A DNA stretch of 64,000 nt from Thalassotalea algicola (GCF_012932965.1 NZ_JABBXH010000007.1:62001-126000); one strand, 5' to 3'. Numbered from the stretch's first letter, positions 1-9,084 are shown. A program made the numbers and translations. Notes: a model not told the origin generated them from the sequence alone.

Positions 1-1862
1 TCGCTCAATTTCGCGGATTATACGGGGATAGAGTGGCAACAACCATTGATGGACAGATCATAATTGGTGCAGGCCCAAACGCTATGGATACGCCGCTAAG
101 CTATTCTACTCCCCTGATGGTTGACTCGATGACAGCTTTTCGCGGTATAGCACCAGTATCTGCCGGCATCAACACGCTTGGGGGCGCTATTGATGTAAAA
201 ATGCGCAAAGCGGAGATTGATAATCAAAATACATGGCATTCATCAGGTGATTTGCAAGCCGGTTATCGTGCAGGTAATAACACCAAAACCTTAGCAGGTG
301 TTGCGAATATTACTCAAGGCAGCTATGGCGTGATGGTTTATGGTAATGCACAAGAAGGCGACAACTATGAAGATGGTGATGGCAATGAAGTTTCACCAAC
401 TGAATTCTCTAAACAACAATACGGTATGGATTTACGCTACAACGAAGGTAACTTCACTAGCGGTCTAGGTTACCATTACACCGATACTACCAATTCTGGC
501 ACACCTGCCCTGCCGATGGATATTGAGTCAATCTACTCAAATCGCGTGAGCTTTGATGGCAATTATGCGACAGAAACATGGCAATATAATTGGCAAATTG
601 GTTATTTAGATGCAGAGCATGAGATGACTAATTTCGAAATGCGTCAAAATAATGATCCTGCTAAATACCGTCGTAATACTGCCACATCAGATACGCTAGA
701 TTTTAAATTTACCATGTCACAAGCATTTGCTGCTGGAGAACTTACTATTGGCTTAGATGGTTACCAAGCAGATCATGATTCAGTCATCACCAACCCTAAT
801 AATATGATGTTTAATGTGGTTAACTTTAACAATGTTAAGGATGATCGCTTCGGCCTATTCATAGAATGGCAACAAGACTTTTCTGGCTGGAACCTGCACT
901 CAGGTATACGTGCTAAACAAGCGAAAGCCGATGCTGGAGAAGTCAGTACTTCTATGGCTATGATGATGGGCAACATGGGTATGATGGCTTCGTCGTTGCG
1001 TGATGATTTTAATAATGCCGATCGCAGCATTGAAGAAAACAATATCGATCTAGCCATCAGCATGCAAAAGCCTATTGGCAAGTCGTTAACGGCTTACATT
1101 GGATTAGGGATAAAAAATAGAGCGCCTTCATACCAAGAACGCTACCTTTGGACACCAATGGAAGCGACGGGAGGGTTAGCCGATGGCAATACCTATATTG
1201 GTGATATTAACATAGAAACAGAAACGGCTTATCAATCTGACTTAGGTTTAACTTATAGCCAAGATAGCACGATGATTTCTGGTCATGTTTACTATCAAAA
1301 TATCGATGATTATATCCAAGGTATTCCGCTAGGTATGGAGGATATGACAGCTCGAATGATGGCACAAATGATGGCTGGTGATGATAACCCATTAAAATTT
1401 GGTAATGTTGATGCCAAACTTTATGGGGCAGACGTTAACTTTGCTTATCAATTGTCTTCGTCATTTAGCTTGTCAGGTATTGTCAGTTATGTGAAAGGCG
1501 AGCGCAAAGATATTGATGATAATTTGTATCGAATCGCCCCGCTTAATGCCAAAATCAACCTGATATATGGCAGTGAAAACTATATTGCTCAACTGAATGT
1601 AACGGCAGTAGATGCTCAAGGTGATGTATCTATGACAAACGATGAACAAAAGACGTCTGGCTACGCTACTGTAAACCTAGAGGGTCAATACTTTGTTAAT
1701 GCAGATTTTAGTATTAAAGCTGGTATCGATAACCTACTAGACAAACGCTATACCGATCACCTTGGCGGCTATAACCGTGTAAAAGGTAGTGAAATTAACC
1801 ATATGGAACGATTACCTGGCGAAGGGCTAAGTGGTTGGGTTGAGATTGGTTATAGCTTCTAA
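1..1862 (+). CDS. TonB-dependent outer-membrane receptor, 5'-truncated by the window edge (possible copper/metal type)
   Basis: The open frame runs from the window edge (codons from base 3) and has no start inside the window, so the signal peptide and TonB box are missing. The first visible residues are the plug domain: QFRGLYGDRV, then GAGPNAMDTPLSY, which resembles the plug segment of copper-type receptors (OprC/NosA-like) where a Met-Asp-Pro-Pro-Tyr stretch sits. The plug continues to about base 220 (INTLGGAIDV). The rest is a 22-strand-type beta barrel ending in GWVEIGYSF, with the terminal Phe of outer-membrane barrels, and a TonB-receptor C-terminal signature (IDNLLDKRY). Several extracellular loops are Met-rich (about 945-990 and 1335-1380). 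The receptor would take up a ligand across the outer membrane using TonB energy. The copper assignment is inference from the plug and the Met loops; another metal or a siderophore is possible. Confidence 0.88.
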   Translation, partial: AQFRGLYGDRVATTIDGQIIIGAGPNAMDTPLSYSTPLMVDSMTAFRGIAPVSAGINTLGGAIDVKMRKAEIDNQNTWHSSGDLQAGYRAGNNTKTLAGVANITQGSYGVMVYGNAQEGDNYEDGDGNEVSPTEFSKQQYGMDLRYNEGNFTSGLGYHYTDTTNSGTPALPMDIESIYSNRVSFDGNYATETWQYNWQIGYLDAEHEMTNFEMRQNNDPAKYRRNTATSDTLDFKFTMSQAFAAGELTIGLDGYQADHDSVITNPNNMMFNVVNFNNVKDDRFGLFIEWQQDFSGWNLHSGIRAKQAKADAGEVSTSMAMMMGNMGMMASSLRDDFNNADRSIEENNIDLAISMQKPIGKSLTAYIGLGIKNRAPSYQERYLWTPMEATGGLADGNTYIGDINIETETAYQSDLGLTYSQDSTMISGHVYYQNIDDYIQGIPLGMEDMTARMMAQMMAGDDNPLKFGNVDAKLYGADVNFAYQLSSSFSLSGIVSYVKGERKDIDDNLYRIAPLNAKINLIYGSENYIAQLNVTAVDAQGDVSMTNDEQKTSGYATVNLEGQYFVNADFSIKAGIDNLLDKRYTDHLGGYNRVKGSEINHMERLPGEGLSGWVEIGYSF

Positions 1863-1907
1863 TTAAGCGCTTGCAACAAAGCGTAAAATAAGACACTACA
1901 GCATTAG

Positions 1908-1936
1908 AGGGGTTAACGAATTTGTTAACCCTTTTC
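1908..1936 (+). terminator. Rho-independent terminator after the TonB receptor gene
   Basis: An eight-base perfect stem GGGTTAAC/GTTAACCC (1910-1917 and 1924-1931) with a six-base loop is followed by TTTT. It lies 46 bp after the receptor stop codon. Confidence 0.8.
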
Positions 1937-2184
1937 AATTTATTGGAAAACTACTTTCAATATTTGACCTTTCTCTCAGTCAATTATTTAGGCAAATTCT
2001 TTAACATTTTGGACTAAAAGTCATTCTAACTAGCTTGATAAAAACTGCAGCATGAAAATATATGCACGCACAAAAATAGAAATGACCTTTACCACTAAAG
2101 AACAAATGTCATTTACTATAAAGAGTCATTAAACTAAAGCTGTTAGACTAAGGTAATTATTATTAATATTTGCCGTTAATTTAA
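1937..2184. other. AT-rich intergenic region with an imperfect 24-bp tandem duplication
   Basis: No coding potential is seen. The segments at 2080-2103 and 2104-2127 begin AAATG(A/T)C and share the TTTAC and AAAG blocks in the same phase, so they look like a diverged tandem repeat upstream of the binding-protein gene. It could be a regulatory site or chance; no clear promoter can be assigned. Confidence 0.35.
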
Positions 2185-2937
2185 ATGTTCATGAATCGTG
2201 TTAAAAGAAAAATTATCTTTTGGCTCATACTGGTATTGCCAAGTTCTATTTCTGCGCAAGATATTTTGCACTCCTCAGTGTCGCCTGAATTTAGGGGCGG
2301 TTTACAAGAAAAATTTTTGCATTATATTGCCGAGAGAATGGATCTTGAATTATCGATTTACCCTATCACCTATTCACAACGCATTAAGTTATTAAAAGCA
2401 GGGAAAATCGATTTAATGGTTGGAGTTAAAGATCAGTATGCTGGTGATCAAAGCCTACTCTACATAAAGCCAAGTTATGATCAGTTAACGAATAGTATTT
2501 TTGTACTTAAGAAAAACTTAAATAAATATGAAATACTCAGTGATCTAAAAAATACATCCATCGCTTTTACTCCAGATAACGAAACTACAAAACAACACAT
2601 TGAAGCGTTGGGGATAAACATTATGCCCGCCGAGTTTTTAAAGCAGAAAATTGAGTTATTACGAAAAGGGCGTGTTGATGGTTTAGTACATTTTAAGCAA
2701 AGTGCGCTTAGCACGATAAAAGCCATGGGCTTAGAAAATGAGATTGTGTTGGCTAACCTCCCACCTTTTTCAATTAGAAAACACTTTGTTGTAGTCAGTG
2801 CTCATTCACCACTAAAAAATAAAAGCGCAGAACTTTCATCAATTATCAGAAATGGTGTTGAAAAAGGCGATTTTAAACGTATCAGACAAACGCATTATCA
2901 AGAAAAAACGGGAAACACTAGCACTGCTTTTAACTAG
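2185..2937 (+). CDS. Periplasmic substrate-binding protein, type 3 (SBP_bac_3-like), orphan
   Basis: The 250-residue product starts with a signal peptide: a basic N-terminus, the hydrophobic FWLILVLPSSISA, and predicted cleavage after SAQ. The mature part has the pattern of small type-3 solute-binding proteins: an early lobe with a GLQEKFLHYIAERM helix, then LKAGKIDLMVGV, the typical phrase of the polar amino acid binding family. No permease or ATPase gene is nearby, so it may act as an accessory sensor or scavenger rather than as part of a local ABC transporter. The start may be the ATG at 2185 or the one two codons later. The 3' end overlaps the convergent M48 gene by 8 bp. The ligand is unknown. 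Confidence 0.75.
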   Translation: MFMNRVKRKIIFWLILVLPSSISAQDILHSSVSPEFRGGLQEKFLHYIAERMDLELSIYPITYSQRIKLLKAGKIDLMVGVKDQYAGDQSLLYIKPSYDQLTNSIFVLKKNLNKYEILSDLKNTSIAFTPDNETTKQHIEALGINIMPAEFLKQKIELLRKGRVDGLVHFKQSALSTIKAMGLENEIVLANLPPFSIRKHFVVVSAHSPLKNKSAELSSIIRNGVEKGDFKRIRQTHYQEKTGNTSTAFN

Positions 2938-3808
2938 AGTTTCTTTGACCACTTAGTGTTTGCTGAAACCGCTTTATCAGGGTTTTGCCCTTTACATGCT
3001 GCACTTCAACTAATGTCTGTTGTATATGTGTGATTCGCTCCGTAGCAGTTGGATGCGTTTTATAAAGAAGCGCTAAACTTGAGTCATCCGGAGAAATAGC
3101 CTCTATTACTTGTAAACTGCTAATATAGGCATAAGGATCATAACCTGCTCGTGCCATTAGCCTTAATCCTCTTTCATCGGCTTTCATTTCATCAGTTCTA
3201 TCTAGCCCTTTACTATAGAGATCTTGAGCGGCACTTGTTACGGTTTTTGCCCAAGCAGCATATTGTCTTTGCTCTCTATCGGCCCCGGTATTTGCTTGGT
3301 ATGCATCTGCAGAAACAAATAAAGCTTCTGTTACAGCACCTCTTAGTGCACCGCTTTTAAGGGCATTTAAATGATGAGCAAGTGTAACGTGGCTAATTTC
3401 ATGTGCTAACACTGCGGCAAGTTCGGCCTCACTATTCAACTGCATAAGCATGCCTGACGTTATAAATACATAGCCGCCTGGCGCGGCGAAAGCATTAATT
3501 GCATCACTGTCTATTACCCCAAAATGCCAAGGCAATTCAGGCCGTGTAGAATTTTGCGCTAACCAACGCCCTACGTGATTTACGTATTGATTGACTTCGA
3601 CATTTTGATGCAAAGGTCGAACACCTAGCAGTACTGCCGATATATTTTCACCAAGCTGGGATTCCTGCGTTTCATCTATCATGCTTGCATCCCAAACTTT
3701 AACGCCTTGATTAACCAGCTTACCAACATCAACATTACCTATTTTAAGACCTGTTGTTTGGCAACTAGTCAGCAATAAAATTGCCAGTATTACTTTTAGA
3801 TAGTTCAT
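2930..3808 (-). CDS. M48-family zinc metallopeptidase, lipoprotein (BepA/LoiP-like)
   Basis: The 292-residue protein has a lipoprotein signal peptide (hydrophobic stretch followed by LLTSC, with Cys16 as the lipidation site). The zinc motif HEISH is followed by a second helix (VTLAHH). A third ligand glutamate lies in DEMKADERGLRLM, the E-x-x-x-D-type helix of M48 peptidases. Such proteins degrade or help fold misassembled envelope proteins in the periplasm. The short length suggests there is no C-terminal TPR domain, unlike BepA. The start codon overlaps the stop of the SH3-like gene (ATGA), making it the third gene of a translationally coupled operon with that gene and the cyclase. Its role in that operon is not known. 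Confidence 0.88.
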   Translation of the reverse strand: MNYLKVILAILLLTSCQTTGLKIGNVDVGKLVNQGVKVWDASMIDETQESQLGENISAVLLGVRPLHQNVEVNQYVNHVGRWLAQNSTRPELPWHFGVIDSDAINAFAAPGGYVFITSGMLMQLNSEAELAAVLAHEISHVTLAHHLNALKSGALRGAVTEALFVSADAYQANTGADREQRQYAAWAKTVTSAAQDLYSKGLDRTDEMKADERGLRLMARAGYDPYAYISSLQVIEAISPDDSSLALLYKTHPTATERITHIQQTLVEVQHVKGKTLIKRFQQTLSGQRNSS

Positions 3809-4329
3809 TCGCTGCCTCCATCATCTTTAATAAGGGCGATTGAACTATCAGGGGTTAAATTGGCTTTTTTAGCAAACGTATTAGCTGAGCTGGTTGTTGT
3901 TTGATAGCTAGCCAACAATTTAAGTTGTTTAATGTTGGCCTTTGCTTTTTTTAAGTCTTGCTCATCAAACCCTCTGATACCCGTCGATGCTGTTGGCTTT
4001 ACTTTTTTAGTGACTACACTATCAAATAAGTTTTTTACACCTAACTCACCTGTTCTTTTGGGGCCACTTAAAAAACGAACATTTAACATTTTGATCCAAC
4101 CACTTTGCTTAGCATCGCTTAAGACTTGATACCATGCTCGTTTCCGTTCAAATACATTAACTGACTGCTCTGGCTTTAAATTAGTGATAACTTGGCTATC
4201 GTTTTTAGGGAGTGCATGTAAAGCAGAAGAGTGAATGACCTTACCTAGCTTGGCAGACTGTTCATTGGTTGATGCTTCAACGTAAATCGGCAAAGCAAAT
4301 ATAGCGAGAAGCAATATCCTTAATTTCAT
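3805..4329 (-). CDS. Secreted SH3-like domain protein
   Basis: The 174-residue product has an N-terminal signal peptide (LRILLLAIFALPIYVEA). A bacterial SH3-type fold follows at about residues 28-85, where VIHSSALHALPKNDSQVI, ERKRAWYQVL and SGWIKMLNV match the pattern of SH3b domains, which often bind peptidoglycan or proteins. The remainder is Lys-rich and helical (DLKKAKANIKQLKLLA) without a recognised domain. The start ATG follows GGAGATAAT, and the preceding cyclase stop codon lies inside that ribosome-binding region. It overlaps the M48 gene by 4 bp. It is probably a periplasmic adaptor for the neighbouring sensor or peptidase, which is inference from the operon. Confidence 0.78.
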   Translation of the reverse strand: MKLRILLLAIFALPIYVEASTNEQSAKLGKVIHSSALHALPKNDSQVITNLKPEQSVNVFERKRAWYQVLSDAKQSGWIKMLNVRFLSGPKRTGELGVKNLFDSVVTKKVKPTASTGIRGFDEQDLKKAKANIKQLKLLASYQTTTSSANTFAKKANLTPDSSIALIKDDGGSE

Positions 4330-4330
4330 A

Positions 4331-6166
4331 TTATCTCCTTAATGGCTGATAAAGTTTTACCTGAGCTTTACGTCCTTTTACGCTAAACTCACCTTGATAT
4401 TCAAAGCTATACTTTTCCTTGGCTAACAACATGGTTTGTTCTGAGACTAAAATTCGACTGTGATCTTTAGTTAACCCTTCAATTCTACTCGCCAAATTTA
4501 CAACATCACCAATGACAGTATAGTCAACTCTCTGAGCGGTACCTACTAACCCCGCTATCGCTTCACCTGAATGAATGCCAATGCCCACATCAAATGCTCG
4601 TAAATGCGCCGGTAATGTTTGTTTAAAGTTTGCTAAATTGTCTTGCATGATAAGTGCAGCCTCTATAGCTTGCTCTGCATGATATGCTGTTGAAATAGGC
4701 GCTCCCCAAAACGCCATAATGCAATCGCCTATAAACTTGTCCAATGTACCTTTGGTATCAAAAATAACCGACACTTGCTTTTCAAAGTATTGATTTAATA
4801 AAGTTAACATTTCGTTTGCTGCATGTTGTTCAGACAATTGGGTAAAACCTCTAATATCAGAAAACAACACTGTTATTTGTGTTTTTTGATTCAAGTGTTC
4901 CGCTGAAAGATGCCCTTTACCGAGTAAATTTAACACTACATTGGGGTCCAAAAATCGGCCGAACATGGTTAATGCTTTTCGTCGATTTAAAAACTCGAGA
5001 TAACCAAAAGCAAATGAATATGACAAAACGCCAGCGGTGCATATTAATATTGGCGCTGCAATAAATATCACTATGTTTTGGCTGATAAACCATCCGTTAA
5101 TACCATATAACGCCAAACAGCTTACTAGCCAACATCCCGTTGCGGCTAACAATTGAAAAGAGTAGGTAGACAATAGATAAAAACAACTAGCCGTGATTAA
5201 CAATAAAGCTATCGAAATAGCCGTTAAAACAGGGAATTCAAACTGACTAAGATGCTGATCGTGTTTCAAGTTATCAAGTGCGGTAGCTAACACATACACG
5301 CCAGGAAAATTATGATTTACCGGCGTTGTTCGCGCATCATACAAGCCTGCAGAAGTTGTACCTACAAGGATTGTTTTTTGTTGAAACTGTTGTAAAAATT
5401 CATGGTCATTATTAATAACTGCTTGATACACGTCTACATATGAATATGTTTTATAAGGTTGATGATTATCGCCACGCCAGTTAAGCAAGAATTTATTTTT
5501 ATCAGGCAGCTCTTTCCCCAAGGCTTTCAATAATGTAGAAGCTAAGGAATACAATTGCCAACCCTCGCCTTCTTGAAATAGCGAATAATACCGACCAACA
5601 CCGTCAACCTCGGCTTGGTAATTAATCGTACCAAGACGCCAATATTCAGGATTAATAGCAAAAGGTAATAATAGCATTGCCCTAGCATTGGAATTTAGTT
5701 GCTGATTAACTAATGGTAAGAATGACTGATATTGGCTAAATGCTTGCCCCTGGCCACCTTCGGTTTCAAGTACTAACATAGAAAAATATGTATTTTTGGA
5801 CTCTGCAATCACTTCATTAAAGTAATTATCGGCATCTGGTCGATAGATGTCTTTTTCCGAGAATAGAATATCGAAAGCGATGATGTTGGGCTGATATTGA
5901 TTTAATCCCTCGATTAATTCAGCATGCACACTACGTGGCCAAACCCAGCGACCCGCAATTTTATTCATTGCTGTTAGGCTATAGTCGTCAATAGCAATAA
6001 CAACGATATCTTTATCTGCGACCTGTTGTTTAGCTATGCGCTTTATTTGCATATCAAATAGATAATAATCGGCTCTTAAAAACCATTGCTGATTTAGCGC
6101 CAATAAGCATATCAGCGCTAACATCGAGAAAATAACTATGATTAACTTACTTCGTTGCTTAACCAA
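4331..6166 (-). CDS. CHASE2-domain class III adenylate/guanylate cyclase
   Basis: The 611-residue protein starts with one membrane segment (about residues 8-25), followed by a periplasmic CHASE2 sensor domain (IVVIAIDDYSLTAM, NIIAFDILFSEKD, ILVGTTSAGLYDARTTPV). Three closely spaced membrane segments lie at about 310-385. The C-terminal class III cyclase domain contains ITVLFSDIRGFTQLSEQ (metal-binding Asp), LDKFIGDCIMAFWGAP (second metal Asp and the substrate-selecting Lys) and VDYTVIGDVVNLASRIEG. The Lys/Asp pair favours ATP over GTP. It should make cAMP in response to a periplasmic signal. The start is a TTG with AAAGG upstream. It is first in an operon with the SH3-like and M48 genes and divergent from a GAF/HD-GYP gene. 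Confidence 0.9.
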   Translation of the reverse strand: MVKQRSKLIIVIFSMLALICLLALNQQWFLRADYYLFDMQIKRIAKQQVADKDIVVIAIDDYSLTAMNKIAGRWVWPRSVHAELIEGLNQYQPNIIAFDILFSEKDIYRPDADNYFNEVIAESKNTYFSMLVLETEGGQGQAFSQYQSFLPLVNQQLNSNARAMLLLPFAINPEYWRLGTINYQAEVDGVGRYYSLFQEGEGWQLYSLASTLLKALGKELPDKNKFLLNWRGDNHQPYKTYSYVDVYQAVINNDHEFLQQFQQKTILVGTTSAGLYDARTTPVNHNFPGVYVLATALDNLKHDQHLSQFEFPVLTAISIALLLITASCFYLLSTYSFQLLAATGCWLVSCLALYGINGWFISQNIVIFIAAPILICTAGVLSYSFAFGYLEFLNRRKALTMFGRFLDPNVVLNLLGKGHLSAEHLNQKTQITVLFSDIRGFTQLSEQHAANEMLTLLNQYFEKQVSVIFDTKGTLDKFIGDCIMAFWGAPISTAYHAEQAIEAALIMQDNLANFKQTLPAHLRAFDVGIGIHSGEAIAGLVGTAQRVDYTVIGDVVNLASRIEGLTKDHSRILVSEQTMLLAKEKYSFEYQGEFSVKGRKAQVKLYQPLRR

Positions 6167-6274
6167 CTATTCAGGCCTTTCATCAACTGCGTACCTTTTT
6201 AAGCTTAATCACTTATTGCCAATATGCTAATTCACACATCAGCTAACTAACCAACAATTAAGAAAAAAAACACA

Positions 6275-6288
6275 AAGTATCTATACTT
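6275..6288. promoter_or_regulatory. Palindrome in the divergent cyclase/HD-GYP promoter region
   Basis: AAGTAT-CT-ATACTT is a perfect 6+2+6 inverted repeat. It sits between the two divergent second-messenger genes, 43 bp before the HD-GYP start. It could be an operator shared by both promoters or a chance palindrome in AT-rich DNA. Confidence 0.3.
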
Positions 6289-6330
6289 AAATCTATATCG
6301 CGCCTTTTTTAATTAACTATTGAGGCTTTC

Positions 6331-7851
6331 GTGAATAACATTGAACGTTTTATCGAAATTGGCATAGCGCTTTCCACTGAAAAAGATCATAACGTGTTGG
6401 TGGAGAAAATATTATGCAGTGCCATGGACATTTCGAATGCTGATGGAGGCACTATTTATTCCATCGACGAAAACCAGCAGCTAGTTTTCGATACATTAAT
6501 CAATAAAAGCTTAAACCTGCACTGGGGCGGTACAACAAAAAAAGACATTAATATCCCAAGCATTCCGCTCTATATCTACCAACAACCTAATAAAAGCGCA
6601 TTAGTTTCGATTGCTGCGACCTCAGGCGAAGTTATCAATATAGAAGATGCTTACCATGTAGAAGAATATGATGTTACCGCTGCAAAAGAGATGGACGCTA
6701 AAACTGGGTACCGAACTCATTCAGTTTTAACCTTGCCAATGAAAAATCATGAAGGTGAAATAACAGGGGTTGTTCAGCTTTTAAATGCCAAAGACGAACA
6801 CAATAACATAGTTGCTTTTAACAAAGACGTCGAGCGCACTATATTGGCGCTAAGTTCTCTTGCCGCGGTTATCTTAACCAACAAGCAGCTAATTGATCAG
6901 ATGGAAGAGCTGTTTGGCTCATTTTCTCGACTGATTGCCTACGCTATCGATCAAAAATCTCCTTACACCGGAGGCCATTGCCGTAGAGTTCCAGAAATAA
7001 CGATGTTACTCGCCAGGGCTTGTCACGAAGTCACTGACGGGCCACTAACCGAATTTGAATTGTCTGATGCAGACTTCCATGAATTAAGTGTTGCCGCTTG
7101 GCTACATGACTGTGGAAAGGTCGCCACACCTGAATATGTAATGGATAAGGCAACTAAACTTGAAACGGTTTTTGATCGCATCGAATTAATTGTTGCACGT
7201 TTAGAAGTTGCTTCACAACATATTACTCACCACAAGTCTTTGTCGGTAAAAGAAAAAGCACTGAAGTTAAAACAATTGGCTTCAGATAGGGAATTTCTAA
7301 TTAACGCCAACAAAGGTGGAGAATTCTTTGACGACGACAAAATAAATCGGGTTTACCAAATTGCTAAGGACTACCAAGTTACGATAAACGGCATTACTCA
7401 ATCGGTTATTAACGAAGATGAAGTGTATAACTTAATTACCAAACGCGGCACATTAAACGAGCGAGAACGTCGAATAATTAATGGTCACATGGACGTAACA
7501 GTTAATATGTTGGAAACCCTTCCATTTCCAAAGCACTTAAAAAATGTCCCCGAATACGCCTGTGGTCATCACGAAAAAATGGATGGGACAGGTTATCCAA
7601 AAGGTTTAAAGCGTGATGAAATGTCTATTCCTGCGCGTATTATGGCAATAGCTGATGTCTTTGAAGCGCTTACAGCAAATGATAGGCCTTATAAGCCCCC
7701 AAAAACACTAACGGAAACTATAACGATTATGGACAGAATGAAGGCTAATGATCATTTAGATCCTGATCTTTACGATGTATTTATCAATCAGAAAGTGTAC
7801 TTATCATTTGCAAAAGAGTTTTTAGATAGCGCACAAATAGATTGCGACTAA
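6331..7851 (+). CDS. GAF-HD-GYP protein, probable cyclic-di-GMP phosphodiesterase
   Basis: The 506-residue cytoplasmic protein starts at GTG. A GAF domain occupies about residues 1-185 (SNADGGTIYSIDENQQLVFD, HSVLTLPMKNHEGEITGVVQ). It is followed by an HD-GYP domain with HDCGKVATPEYVMDKATKLE (HD pair near residue 259) and the GYP signature HHEKMDGTGYPKGL (near 412), then AIADVFEALTANDRPYK. The metal and c-di-GMP binding residues are present, so hydrolysis of c-di-GMP is likely. About 90 residues are inserted between KATKLE and GTLNERERR (bases 7168-7440), where most HD-GYP proteins have a direct connection. The gene is divergent from the cyclase operon. The GAF ligand is unknown. Confidence 0.9.
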   Translation: MNNIERFIEIGIALSTEKDHNVLVEKILCSAMDISNADGGTIYSIDENQQLVFDTLINKSLNLHWGGTTKKDINIPSIPLYIYQQPNKSALVSIAATSGEVINIEDAYHVEEYDVTAAKEMDAKTGYRTHSVLTLPMKNHEGEITGVVQLLNAKDEHNNIVAFNKDVERTILALSSLAAVILTNKQLIDQMEELFGSFSRLIAYAIDQKSPYTGGHCRRVPEITMLLARACHEVTDGPLTEFELSDADFHELSVAAWLHDCGKVATPEYVMDKATKLETVFDRIELIVARLEVASQHITHHKSLSVKEKALKLKQLASDREFLINANKGGEFFDDDKINRVYQIAKDYQVTINGITQSVINEDEVYNLITKRGTLNERERRIINGHMDVTVNMLETLPFPKHLKNVPEYACGHHEKMDGTGYPKGLKRDEMSIPARIMAIADVFEALTANDRPYKPPKTLTETITIMDRMKANDHLDPDLYDVFINQKVYLSFAKEFLDSAQIDCD

Positions 7852-8157
7852 CTGAAGTAGCTCCATCAAGATAACTTGGCTTATTAAGCTTTTCGTGAAT
7901 TGACTTTATTTTAATTAAACTAATAAACGAGCCTTTTAATTACTTTAACAACCCTAACTCATTTTAAAATTTTTGATACGAAAAAGTTGAACTTAATATT
8001 AATAGCGAAAGCCGTGATTTATAGCTAGATTCACGTTCAGTGATTTTCCCAAAAGCAACATACCCTCCACATTTACATTCACACTTTTAAAACAACGACT
8101 TAAGAAACAAATCACTTAACCGTTTTAAAAAAGCTTATTCTGTTTATTTTGAATAAC
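7852..8157. other. AT-rich intergenic region, nothing recognisable
   Basis: About 300 bases between the HD-GYP gene and the SPFH promoter. I see no open frame with a ribosome-binding site, no clear hairpin with a T tract, and no repeat. Confidence 0.5.
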
Positions 8158-8186
8158 TTTACTTATGAAGAGCCAGAAGCTATAGT
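8158..8186 (+). promoter_or_regulatory. Sigma70-type promoter of the SPFH/RHH operon
   Basis: TTTACT (8158-8163) and TATAGT (8181-8186) are separated by exactly 17 bp. Transcription would start near 8193, inside the palindrome, leaving a leader of about 25 nt before the ATG at 8218. Confidence 0.6.
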
Positions 8187-8205
8187 GATATCAAATTGAT
8201 ATCAC
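8185..8205. promoter_or_regulatory. Perfect 21-bp palindromic operator
   Basis: GTGATATCAA-A-TTGATATCAC is a perfect 10+1+10 inverted repeat. It overlaps the end of the -10 hexamer and the predicted transcription start, the classical position for a repressor operator. The binding protein is unknown; the ribbon-helix-helix protein encoded downstream is one candidate, and a GntR-type repressor is another. Confidence 0.65.
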
Positions 8206-8217
8206 ATTGAGGTGTTT

Positions 8218-9066
8218 ATGAAAGAGAAAAAAGGGTTTTCGTTAAATGGCTATTTAGCCATATTAATATTGTTATTTTTACAGCCTTTCTCTATTTGGTT
8301 ATTGGCAAATCATACTGGTACGCCATTTTTAGAACTCGCTTTAGTTGTGCTAGTAGCTATTTGTTGGGGAGGATTTTTCATGATCCAACCAAATCAAGCT
8401 AAGGTAATGACCTTCTTTGGCAGCTATGTTGGTACGGCAAAGGAAAACGGTTTACGCTGGACAATTCCTTTCTTTTTTAGAAAAAATATATCGCTACGTA
8501 TTAGAAATTTCGAAAGCGGCCAATTAAAAGTAAATGATAACCACGGTAATCCCATTGAAATTGCTGCAGTAGTTGTTTGGGCTGTAAATGATACCGCTGA
8601 AGCCATGTTCGAAGTTGATGACTATGAAAGCTATGTCAGTATTCAAAGCGAAGCTGCACTAAGAAACATGGCAACTACCTACCCATATGATCTTCATGAA
8701 GGTGATAAAGTTGCACTGCGCAGCCACCCTAAAGAAGTGTCTGAGTCTTTGAAACAAGAAATCCAACAACGATTAGAGAAGGCAGGTGTAAACGTACTTG
8801 AAGCAAGGATCAGCCACTTAGCTTATGCTCCCGAAATTGCTAGTGCCATGCTCCAACGCCAACAAGCTTCGGCAATTATCGCCGCTCGTAGTAAAATTGT
8901 TGAAGGCGCAGTAGGCATGGTAGAAACAGCGTTAGCTAAACTATCAGAGCATGAAATTGTTGAATTAGATGAAGAACGCAAAGCAGCCATGGTCAGTAAT
9001 TTACTAGTGGTATTATGTGGCGATCACAGTACGCAGCCAGTAATAAACGCCGGCAGTCTTTACTAA
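8218..9066 (+). CDS. SPFH/Band 7 domain membrane protein
   Basis: Two N-terminal membrane segments (about residues 10-30 and 38-54) are followed by a Band 7/SPFH domain: [63 protein letters not shown]. After it come a helical segment rich in Ala, Glu and Gln and a motif of stomatin/flotillin relatives, [20 protein letters not shown]. Such proteins form oligomeric membrane scaffolds. I take the ATG at 8218, preceded at five bases by GAGG, rather than the in-frame GTG at 8212. A small ribbon-helix-helix gene follows 18 bp after the stop, and the two look like one operon under the palindromic operator. Confidence 0.88.
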   Translation: MKEKKGFSLNGYLAILILLFLQPFSIWLLANHTGTPFLELALVVLVAICWGGFFMIQPNQAKVMTFFGSYVGTAKENGLRWTIPFFFRKNISLRIRNFESGQLKVNDNHGNPIEIAAVVVWAVNDTAEAMFEVDDYESYVSIQSEAALRNMATTYPYDLHEGDKVALRSHPKEVSESLKQEIQQRLEKAGVNVLEARISHLAYAPEIASAMLQRQQASAIIAARSKIVEGAVGMVETALAKLSEHEIVELDEERKAAMVSNLLVVLCGDHSTQPVINAGSLY

Positions 9067-9084
9067 AAGTAATTAGGAGAAAAT

